Assembly: GCA_016930015.1 (NCBI GenBank)
Contig: JAFGHR010000045.1
Location: forward strand, 1-32,941
Direction of reading: 5' to 3'
DNA length: 32,941 nt
From: Anaerolineae bacterium
GTDB taxonomy: Bacteria; Chloroflexota; Anaerolineae; Aggregatilineales; Aggregatilineaceae
Shown here: piece after piece, positions 24,071-30,801 of the stretch
Position numbering within the stretch: position 1 is the stretch's first letter
How the letters are laid out: each line of letters starts with the position of its first letter
Program-made: the position numbers and the translations under genes
Notes under the pieces: model-generated
The model's database searches: none
Told to the model about the DNA's origin: nothing
The model's input: the letters and a program-made list of their open reading frames with translations, nothing else

Positions 24071-25213
24071 TCAGCCGGAAACGTCCACGAACGCGTCGCC
24101 GCGCGTCATATCGAACAACACATCCGGCGGCAGCGCGGCCAGTTCGACCCATGCCAAATCGCTGTGCTGCTGCTGGTAATCGTCAACCATGCCCGATGCA
24201 ACGATCATACCGCCCCAGGGCGGGAAATATTCGACCCCGTAGTACCCGTAGAACAGTTGCATAGACGTTTCGGTGGGCACCCCGTCAAACTGCATTCGAG
24301 CCAACAGCACCCGCCAGAATTTTTTCTCGTCTTCCGGCGCCAGGCCGTCCGGCCACTTAGAAGGCAGATCAGGATACACCAACCGGGCAAACAGGCCCGA
24401 CCGCGCCTCAAAAATCAGGCGCGCAAACACGTCAAGATCATCCAGCGAAAACCCGGACAAGCGCAGTTGGTAGGCCAGCCCAAACGCGTGCGCCAGTTCG
24501 CGCTGCATACCGTCCATGCAGGCTTCTCCACCGGCACACATAACCAGCAGCGTATCACCGTCGAAGGTCAGGACCTTGGCGTCATCATACACCACCGTAT
24601 ACGGCGACTCCCAGGTCGACGCTGGCAGTTCTTCCGGCAAATCCATATGCGGCACCGGGATAGTACACACTGTGATGTTCGCGGCTGCTCCAGCATTCAC
24701 AGGTGCCAGGGCTGCGGCGTCGTCCCACGTGGTTCGAATCAGGGCGGCCAGGTCATCCTTGGGAAACCGCGCTACCGCATCGCGCCAGGCGCTGATATCC
24801 AGCACCGGAAGCGTGATCCCGGTCATGTCAAAAAACAATTCAAACCGGCGATTAGCCCATGTCGTATCGCCAAAACATGATCGGTCAGAGTCAATTAGCA
24901 TTTGGGTGAATATCAGGCCCTGGTCCATCACGTCGATCTCGCCAGCCTCGACCGCCGTCAAAAAGCCGTTGATCGTGTCATCCAGCGCCACGACCGCCAG
25001 GCCATCCGGTAACGCGTTCGAGTCGACGCTGGCGCTCACGCCAACACCAGTTGGCGCGCCGACCGGGGTCGGCGTGCGCGTCGGCGGCGCGGACAATACC
25101 TGTGATTCCTCGCCGCCAGTATCGCCGCCGCACGCGCTGAGCGCCAGCAGCAGAACGACCACCAGCACGGCGAAAACTGCCCGCCCTGCCGCGTGTTTGA
25201 TAGTGATGATCAT
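24071..25213 (-). CDS. Lipoprotein B: DUF2268-like zincin relative with degraded active site
   Basis: A 380-residue protein with a lipoprotein signal (lipobox LSAC, Cys28) and a Thr/Pro-rich linker (PTRTPTPVGAPT). The rest parallels lipoprotein A and, from memory, DUF2268 predicted zinc proteases: TVCTIPVP strand, DGDTLLVMC strand, then MQRELAHAFGLAYQ where an HExxH helix is expected, and a C-terminal FPPWGGMIVASGMVDDY...LAALPPDVL. Position 238 is Arg, so the motif is RELAH rather than HExxH, and catalysis is unlikely. Cys 113, 183, 226 and 232 are shared with lipoprotein A, so disulfides may stabilise the fold. Start ATG 25213 has GAGGA ten bases upstream; an open frame to 25693 overlaps lipoprotein A and is spurious. 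It lies 43 bp after lipoprotein A. Confidence 0.78.
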   Translation of the reverse strand: MIITIKHAAGRAVFAVLVVVLLLALSACGGDTGGEESQVLSAPPTRTPTPVGAPTGVGVSASVDSNALPDGLAVVALDDTINGFLTAVEAGEIDVMDQGLIFTQMLIDSDRSCFGDTTWANRRFELFFDMTGITLPVLDISAWRDAVARFPKDDLAALIRTTWDDAAALAPVNAGAAANITVCTIPVPHMDLPEELPASTWESPYTVVYDDAKVLTFDGDTLLVMCAGGEACMDGMQRELAHAFGLAYQLRLSGFSLDDLDVFARLIFEARSGLFARLVYPDLPSKWPDGLAPEDEKKFWRVLLARMQFDGVPTETSMQLFYGYYGVEYFPPWGGMIVASGMVDDYQQQHSDLAWVELAALPPDVLFDMTRGDAFVDVSG

Positions 25214-25256
25214 ATGATTTTTGTCCTCGAAGTGCCCACTGATTCCAAAACACACA

Positions 25257-26309
25257 CTACGGCGTATAACCGCTGTCCGCCAGCAGGATATCCGGCGGCA
25301 GCGCGGCCAGTTCGACCAGCGATACATCCGGGTGCCGCTCACGGTAGGCGCTGACAATCTGCGTCCCAATGTACGCCCCACCCCACGCCGGGAACCGGTC
25401 CTGATCCTGGTCGCCATACATAAACCGGTTGACGTTGCGATACTCCGGCCAATCCTGGTAGGTGGTGAGCAGAAACTCCTGCATGCGTGACCAGACATCC
25501 GCTTCTTTTTCAGGTGTGAGCGCGTCATCCCACGCAAACACGGCGTCCGGGTTAATTTGACGAGCGAAGTCAGTCCCACGTCCAAAATATACGGCAAACC
25601 CCAGCAGCGGCGTTTCCCCGCCAATCCAGCCGGTCTGCCCAACCTGATAGGCGTAGCTGTAGAAAAACGCGAGTTTATCCGGCAGATAGTCAAGGCACAA
25701 CGATCCCGCCGAACACGCGATAATGATCAGGTCATCGCTGAACACAATCACATTCACGCCGCCGTCAGGTTGATCTTCGGGCGGGCCGTTACGCGGCACC
25801 GGCACCAGGCAGATTCGGACCGGCTGCGGCGGCGGCAGTAAGGGTACGGTCTGTTCCATCGTTTCGGAAACAACCTGCATGATTCCGTCTTCCGGAAAGG
25901 TATCGACCACCTCGTGCCAGGTCACGTTATCGACTTCGACCAGGTTAAAATCAAACAGCTCCAGCGGCTGCGCCTCCGGCCACATCTCGCTTTGAGCGCA
26001 TTCCGGCGCCTGTTGGATGACGTGCTCGCGGAACAGGTCGATCCGGTCGAGCGCGCCCGCCGCGTCGGCTGCTGCCAGGTACGCGTTTACCTCGTCCTGT
26101 AATGACACCACTTCATAATGAGCCGATGGTTCGTCCACCGGAGCGTCAGTCGCGGGCACCGGCGTGCGAGTCGGCAAAACGGCCAGTTCGGGCGCCGATT
26201 CGTCTTCACCGCCGCACCCGCTGAGCAGAACAGCGATCAGGACGGGCAAACCAACCAGCCGCCGCACGCGCCACACTGTGTGATACGTAATGATCATGAT
26301 ATTTTTCAT
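25257..26309 (-). CDS. Lipoprotein A: DUF2268-like zincin relative without the HExxH site
   Basis: A 350-residue paralog of lipoprotein B with lipobox LLSGC (Cys32) and linker PTRTPVPATDAP. Shared blocks are the RICLVPVP strand, FSDDLIIIACSAGSLC, LPDKLAFFYSYAYQ (place of the HExxH helix, here wholly lost), and FPAWGGAYIGTQIVSAYRERHPDVSLVELAALPPDIL. The last block is close to the C-terminal GY..G..iV..Y pattern of DUF2268. The function is unknown; it may be a structural or sensing relative of a protease. Its ATG (26309) overlaps the TGA of the hydrolase gene as ATGA, so translation is probably coupled, with AGGA nine bases upstream. A longer frame to 26648 inside the hydrolase gene is rejected. 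Confidence 0.78.
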   Translation of the reverse strand: MKNIMIITYHTVWRVRRLVGLPVLIAVLLSGCGGEDESAPELAVLPTRTPVPATDAPVDEPSAHYEVVSLQDEVNAYLAAADAAGALDRIDLFREHVIQQAPECAQSEMWPEAQPLELFDFNLVEVDNVTWHEVVDTFPEDGIMQVVSETMEQTVPLLPPPQPVRICLVPVPRNGPPEDQPDGGVNVIVFSDDLIIIACSAGSLCLDYLPDKLAFFYSYAYQVGQTGWIGGETPLLGFAVYFGRGTDFARQINPDAVFAWDDALTPEKEADVWSRMQEFLLTTYQDWPEYRNVNRFMYGDQDQDRFPAWGGAYIGTQIVSAYRERHPDVSLVELAALPPDILLADSGYTP

Positions 26310-27520
26310 GATTCTGTGTCCTGTTGGCGAAATACCCAGGCGAGAAAACGGTCTACGTCGTATTGGATCATGGGGCCGGTAAGCCCAACGAGCAGGCTGT
26401 CCACGCCGTGCCGCCCCCACGGAATCCGCAGCAGCACGGTTGTTACGCCCGCGCCGCGCAAATGAGCGGCCAGCAGTTCGGAATGGGCGGGTGACACCAC
26501 GCGATCCCGCTGGCCGTGAATGATCAACGTCGGCGGTAAACCGGGCCGGATGTGACTGATCGGGGCCGCATCGCGGTAATCGCCGGGGATTTCGTGCGGC
26601 AGACCGCCTAACAACTGCTCGATGGCGCTGCCGCGCTCCGCTGGCCACAGCCGCAGATCAACCGGGGGATAACTCACCACCACGGCCTGTACGGACTCAT
26701 CAACCGGGTTTTGTGCCAGGCACCCGGCGACGAAGCGCCGATCATTGGCCGTATAGGCAGCCATCAGCGCCAGATGTGCGCCCGCCGCCCGCCCCATCAC
26801 GGCGATCCGGTTGGGATCGACCCGGTAGCGATCCGCGTTTTGTTTCACCCAGCGGATCGCACATTTTACGTCCGCGAGCGGCGCGGGCCAGCGTCCCGAC
26901 AGGCGGTACTGCACGTCAAACACCACGTACCCCTGTGCAGCCAGCCAGCGATCATGCCAGCCAAAGGCGTATGCGCTCTTGTCACCCTGAAACCACGCGC
27001 CACCGTGAACGACAATCACCGCCGGGCGCAGCCCATCCGACCGCCGCGGTTCGTAAACATCCAGCCGCAGCGGGTGCCGGTCCGGGGCGGCAAACAGGAT
27101 ATCGTGCGTTTCCTGCGTGCGCAGCCGTGCCAGGTAGCGCAGCGGTCCCCACGTATCGGTGCGGTGCGTCTGGCCGAAGGCGCGGTGAACGTCCGGCGGA
27201 ATCTGGCGCTGCCAGCCGTTCCCCAGGCCCTCCCGCATGGCGTCCGACATGGCGCGGTTGACCGCTTTACGCCGGATCAACGGGCGCAGCCCCAACAGCA
27301 AGCCTATCATCCCAAGGATCACGGCCCGCCACGAGCACGATCGTAACCCCTGCCACGCAGCTATCCCGCCCGAAACCATCGCCAGCCCAGGGTCTTCAGT
27401 CGCCACAAGCTGCATTGTCGCCAATCGTGGCCGCCGCAGCGCCGAAAACGACGGCATGATGCTGAGCAGCCCGATCAACGCCGCCGCCGCGCCCCAGATC
27501 AGCGCCTTTACTTTTTGCAT
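26306..27520 (-). CDS. Membrane-anchored alpha/beta hydrolase (esterase-like) lacking the catalytic serine
   Basis: This 404-residue protein has two N-terminal hydrophobic segments (about 6-24 and 62-80), then an alpha/beta hydrolase domain of the acetyl-esterase/BD-FAE type. VIVVHGGAWFQGDK (oxyanion hole, HGGAW 172-176), DVQYRLS, and DVKCAIRWVKQNADRYRVDPNRIAVMG are all classical. The nucleophile elbow, normally GxSxG, reads G243-R-A245-A-G247, and the codon is GCG where TCG would give Ser. The other triad members are present (Asp339 in HGQRDRV, His371 in WGRHGV). The enzyme is therefore probably unable to hydrolyse esters and may bind ligands or act as a scaffold. AGGAAGGGG precedes ATG 27520, and an extended -10 promoter is at 27559-27567. 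It heads a four-gene unit. Confidence 0.85.
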   Translation of the reverse strand: MQKVKALIWGAAAALIGLLSIMPSFSALRRPRLATMQLVATEDPGLAMVSGGIAAWQGLRSCSWRAVILGMIGLLLGLRPLIRRKAVNRAMSDAMREGLGNGWQRQIPPDVHRAFGQTHRTDTWGPLRYLARLRTQETHDILFAAPDRHPLRLDVYEPRRSDGLRPAVIVVHGGAWFQGDKSAYAFGWHDRWLAAQGYVVFDVQYRLSGRWPAPLADVKCAIRWVKQNADRYRVDPNRIAVMGRAAGAHLALMAAYTANDRRFVAGCLAQNPVDESVQAVVVSYPPVDLRLWPAERGSAIEQLLGGLPHEIPGDYRDAAPISHIRPGLPPTLIIHGQRDRVVSPAHSELLAAHLRGAGVTTVLLRIPWGRHGVDSLLVGLTGPMIQYDVDRFLAWVFRQQDTES

Positions 27521-27558
27521 GATGCGCCCCTTCCTGAACCGATCCGGTCGTGCGGCAC

Positions 27559-27567
27559 ATTATAACA
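27559..27567 (-). promoter_or_regulatory. Extended -10 promoter of the hydrolase operon
   Basis: TGT-TATAAT on the minus strand, 38 bp before the start codon. The -35 position (TTCTGG) is poor. Confidence 0.55.
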
Positions 27568-27622
27568 CCGGGGGTATCGGGCCAGAAATATCCCGGCCAA
27601 GCCGAGCGTATCACTCCGGCGC

Positions 27623-27655
27623 AAAAAAACGGGCATCCGCCCCAAGATGCCCTGT
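27623..27655 (-). terminator. Intrinsic terminator of an upstream leftward transcript
   Basis: GGGCATC (27631-27637) pairs with GATGCCC (27646-27652), followed leftward by seven T (27623-27629). The clp gene has its own terminator at 28188, so this one implies a further transcript ending here. Confidence 0.8.
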
Positions 27656-27680
27656 TCGATCGTCCCGTAAAAACGCCAAC

Positions 27681-27950
27681 CTACCCTTGATAGGGTTGTT
27701 TGTGTTTATGCCCCGTCGTAAAACGGCGGCGGTGTGTAACAAGCTGGCTGTGAATTGGGCGGGGCAGGCGCTGTAACAGGTAACGTTCATGCAACCGTGT
27801 TCGTCGCCCGCCGTGTGTAAGCGAATAACGACGCCAGCGCGGCGGCCTGACGTGCGGCGACCGTACGCCCAATACAGTATACACCTGATCGGATGAGAGT
27901 TTTCGTTGACCGGTTGGCTGATTTGCTGGAGGAGTCATAGTGTGGTTCAC
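27681..27950 (-). CDS. Short basic ORF, doubtful gene or decayed gene
   Basis: An open frame from GTG 27950 (or ATG 27938, eight bases after GGGGTGA) gives MTPPANQPTGQRKLSSDQVYTV... with a very Arg/His-rich second half. That composition is odd. Another frame of the same strand reads a more protein-like GVYCIGRTVAARQAAALASLFAYTRRATNTVA before a stop, which would fit a frameshifted remnant. In its favour, a clear terminator lies 25 bp after its end and nothing else explains that terminator. I recognise no family. Confidence 0.25.
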   Translation of the reverse strand: MNHTMTPPANQPTGQRKLSSDQVYTVLGVRSPHVRPPRWRRYSLTHGGRRTRLHERYLLQRLPRPIHSQLVTHRRRFTTGHKHKQPYQG

Positions 27951-28187
27951 CCCATTCTTACTCTAAATCATCGAAGAACAACCATACGTCACGTCAGTGG
28001 CGGTTAAAGTGATTTAACCTCCGGGGCTTGCATATAGCATATCATACATTCCTGCGGTTTGACCAAGCTACAGCATCAAAAACCATCAGCATGCCGCAAA
28101 AATCGTGCGCTCCTGGGGTGACTCAGGGGGCATGAAACCGGCGCACGCGGGCCAGCCGATCAATCACCTTCTAACGACTCCACAAAC
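27951..28187. other. Gene-free stretch with a palindrome and AT-rich promoter-like sequence
   Basis: Nothing coding is visible. GGTTAAA gtga TTTAACC (28002-28019) is a perfect 7 bp palindrome. The leftward strand near 28030-28055 holds several TATG/TATA motifs that could start the transcript ending at 27623, but no -35 is convincing. Confidence 0.35.
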
Positions 28188-28221
28188 AAAAACGGGCGGC
28201 CCGGAAAAACGGGTCGCCCGC
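28188..28221 (-). terminator. Intrinsic terminator of the clp gene
   Basis: A GC-rich stem made of CGGGCGGCCCG and CGGGTCGCCCG with one mismatch in minus-strand RNA is followed leftward by TTTTTG. It starts within 10 bp of the stop codon at 28230. Confidence 0.8.
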
Positions 28222-28229
28222 CAGCCGTG

Positions 28230-30464
28230 TTACGTTTTAGCCTTATCCCTCTCGAAGATCAGGCCATCCGGTCCCGCGTCAATCCTGACGGTTGTCCCGG
28301 CTTCCAGATTTTCCTTGAGCAGAAAATCGGCAAGCTGTTCGCGCACGTTACGTTGAATGATACGCCGCAGCGGGCGCGCGCCCCATTCCGGGTGCTCATT
28401 CTGGCCGAGCATCCATGTTTTGGCTTCGGGCGTAATATCCAGCGCCAGGCCGCGTTCGGCAGCGAGTTGGTTTTCCTTCTTCAACATCAGGTCGAGAATC
28501 AACGCCAGGTGCTCATCGAGCAGCGGGTGGAAGATCACGATCTCGTCCAGGCGATTCAGGAATTCGGGCCGGAACGAATTGCGCACTTCGTCCATGACGG
28601 CATCACGCGTCGCGTCATCGATCACGGTCGTTTCGAGGTAGCTGGCCCCGGCGTTGCTGGTCATGATGATCACGGCCTCGCTGAAGTTGGCGACGTTGCC
28701 CTGGCCATCCGTCAGGCGGCCCTCTTCCATCACTTGCAGCAGCACGTCCAGCACGCGGCGGTGCGCCTTCTCGACCTCGTCGAACACCACCACGATATAC
28801 GGCTGCTCGCGCACACGGTCGGTAAGCTGCCCTCCGCCCTCATAACCCACGTAACCGGGCGGCGCACCGATCAGGCGGCTGACGGTGTTTTCGTCCATAT
28901 ACTCCGACATGTCCAACTGGAGCATGGCGTCTTCGCTGCCAAACATAAACTCGGCCAGCGCCTTAGCCAGCTCTGTTTTACCGACCCCCGTCGGCCCCAG
29001 GAACAAAAACGAACCGATCGGTCGCTTGGGGTCTTTGAGGCCCACACGCGCCGTTTTGACGGCGCGGCTGAGCGCGATCACGGCTTCATCCTGGCCGATG
29101 ATACGTTCGTGCAGATGCTCGACCATGCTCGCGTACTTGGTGCGTTCGTCCTGGCCGAGTTTGCTAACCGGGATACCCGTCATCTGCGCGGCGGCCAGCG
29201 TTACGTCTTCGGCATCCAGCACCAGGTCGGCTACTTCCTGGCGAAACGCGAGATGTTTTTGCTCGCTCAGGCTGACCAGCGAGGCCGCACGGTGCAGCAG
29301 GTGTTCGGCGCTCAGCGGCAGCGGGGTGCGACTCATGTAACGTTTGGCCAGGTTCGCGGCCACTTTGAGCGCTTCATCGTCGATTTCAATATCATAGTCT
29401 GCCGCGATGTGCGGGGACAGCACGGTCAGAATCTCGATCGTTTCGTTCAGGCTTGGCTCAGGCACGGTCATCAGTTGGGCGTTTTCGGCAATAGCGCTGA
29501 TGCCGCGCAGCCGCTCATCCCACAGGCTTTGCGTGGTCGAGCCGATGATCACCGGGTCGTCGCTGAGATACGCCTTTTGCAGCGAGGGTGCCGCTTTGGG
29601 GAATTCAGCTTTGAGCGCGCCGCCAAAAAAACGGTGAATGTGCGGGATAAACAGAATGCCGCCCTTGGCCCGTTTCAAGCCGCTGTCGATGGCTTTTTGC
29701 TGCTGGTCGAGCAGCGCTTTTTCATCGATGCGCACCAGTTTATCTAATCCCTTCGGACCTTTGCCCTCCGCGATCAGCAGCGCGAGGCTGTAGGCCAATG
29801 TCCGCTTGCCGACGCCGTCCTGACCGAGCAAGATCACGTGCCGGTTGACCGTCTGGCCCAACATTTGCATCAGGTCGCGCAGCAGCTTTTCACGGAAATA
29901 TACGGCGTGCAGTTCACCGGACTGCGCCTGGGCAACCATATCGCTGCTGAGATCGGTAACCGTTTTGCGGATCACGTCCGAACTGGTGGAGGATGCCGAC
30001 GTGAGCACATCCCGTATGGCGCTTTTGGTAATGCCAAACTGAGTCAACATGCCCGCCGTACCGATTTCGCGTTCGGTCATCACGCCCAGCAGGTGATCGG
30101 TGTCTACCGCCAGTTCGTTGAGCGCCTGCGCCACGCTGAGCGCTTCATCCAGCGCGATCACCATCGTGCGGCTGAGCTCGGCTTTGCGGCCATCACTGCC
30201 TAAATACGTCAGGTCACCTTTGAGATCGCGGCGGCTTTGTACCGCTAACCGGGCCTGGCGTTCCAGCCGGTCGAGATCGGCCCCGCGCCGTTCGGCAAAA
30301 TATTTGAGCAAACGGGCTGCCGCGGTGTCTTTGCTGCGAACCAATGCCAGCAGCACCGCCTCAGGCGTCAGCAGGTTTTTGCCGTAAGCACTGAGGATAT
30401 CGACCGCGTCGTCGAGCACCGTCTGTGTGTCTTTGGTGAGCAGATTCGGATTCAGGTTGCCCAT
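28230..30464 (-). CDS. Clp-family AAA+ ATPase (ClpB/ClpC-like) with degenerate first ATPase domain
   Basis: This 744-residue protein has an N-terminal Clp repeat domain (about 1-155), then D1 and D2 AAA+ domains. D2 is intact: GPTGVGKT (490-497), pore loop GYVG (537-540), Walker B VVVFDEVEKAH (558-568), and RPEFLNRLDEIV with the Arg finger (632-642). D1 is not. Its Walker A reads GQDGVGKR (214-221, Arg in place of Thr). Walker B reads GGILFIPHIH (268-277, with Pro-His where Asp-Glu belong). The YRGEFE-type pore loop is missing, and the ERRF Arg-finger region is replaced. The long ClpB middle coiled coil is also absent, and I see no ClpP-binding IGF loop. It may still be a D2-driven unfoldase in which D1 only assembles the ring. 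ATG 30464 has AGGA upstream. Confidence 0.88.
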   Translation of the reverse strand: MGNLNPNLLTKDTQTVLDDAVDILSAYGKNLLTPEAVLLALVRSKDTAAARLLKYFAERRGADLDRLERQARLAVQSRRDLKGDLTYLGSDGRKAELSRTMVIALDEALSVAQALNELAVDTDHLLGVMTEREIGTAGMLTQFGITKSAIRDVLTSASSTSSDVIRKTVTDLSSDMVAQAQSGELHAVYFREKLLRDLMQMLGQTVNRHVILLGQDGVGKRTLAYSLALLIAEGKGPKGLDKLVRIDEKALLDQQQKAIDSGLKRAKGGILFIPHIHRFFGGALKAEFPKAAPSLQKAYLSDDPVIIGSTTQSLWDERLRGISAIAENAQLMTVPEPSLNETIEILTVLSPHIAADYDIEIDDEALKVAANLAKRYMSRTPLPLSAEHLLHRAASLVSLSEQKHLAFRQEVADLVLDAEDVTLAAAQMTGIPVSKLGQDERTKYASMVEHLHERIIGQDEAVIALSRAVKTARVGLKDPKRPIGSFLFLGPTGVGKTELAKALAEFMFGSEDAMLQLDMSEYMDENTVSRLIGAPPGYVGYEGGGQLTDRVREQPYIVVVFDEVEKAHRRVLDVLLQVMEEGRLTDGQGNVANFSEAVIIMTSNAGASYLETTVIDDATRDAVMDEVRNSFRPEFLNRLDEIVIFHPLLDEHLALILDLMLKKENQLAAERGLALDITPEAKTWMLGQNEHPEWGARPLRRIIQRNVREQLADFLLKENLEAGTTVRIDAGPDGLIFERDKAKT

Positions 30465-30560
30465 TGATTATCCTGTTCTGGAAATAAAAATGCTGTGTCC
30501 ATTACACGTGTCGTTCATACCAAAGGTACTTCGAAACGGGTCTGGAAACAAGAGCCAGCG

Positions 30561-30742
30561 CAGGGCTATCGCTTCAAAACCCAAAAATGCCCCTCCCCCG
30601 CGCGACCGGCGGTCGCGCGTCCCCTCCCCGGCCAAGCCATGGCGGGGAAAAACAGCCGATCGCGTGTGATCAAGGATCGCGCGTTGTCAAGTCCCCCTTC
30701 CAGCCAAGCTGGACGGGGGACTAGGGGGAAGGCGTTGCTCAA
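30561..30742 (-). repeat. Dispersed hairpin repeat, copy 5 (inverted, near full length)
   Basis: Read on the minus strand it starts TTGAGCAACGCCTTCCCCC. It has hairpin 1 AGTCCCCC-TCCAGC / GCTGGA-GGGGGACT, hairpin 2 around CCATGGCTTGGC with GGGGAGGGG, hairpin 3 CGCGACC/GGTCGCG, and ends GGGGGAGGGGCATTTTT and GCGATAGCCCTG. It lies between the GH3 gene and clp. Confidence 0.8.
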
Positions 30743-30801
30743 AAGCCCGAACACTCATTTGGAACAATTGCCCTAAGATCAAGCGGGCCTGCAAGCAAAC
30801 A

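Noticed and set aside
25214-25693. Long N-terminal extension of lipoprotein B
   Set aside because: It is lipoprotein A read in another frame. The lipobox signal right after 25213 fixes the real start.
28227-29747. 506-codon plus-strand ORF opposite the clp gene
   Set aside because: Shadow frame with His/Arg/Gln bias. The opposite strand encodes clear AAA+ motifs.
4456-30742. Repeats as a CRISPR array
   Set aside because: The copies are kilobases apart, lack regular spacers and vary inside; they are dispersed hairpin elements.
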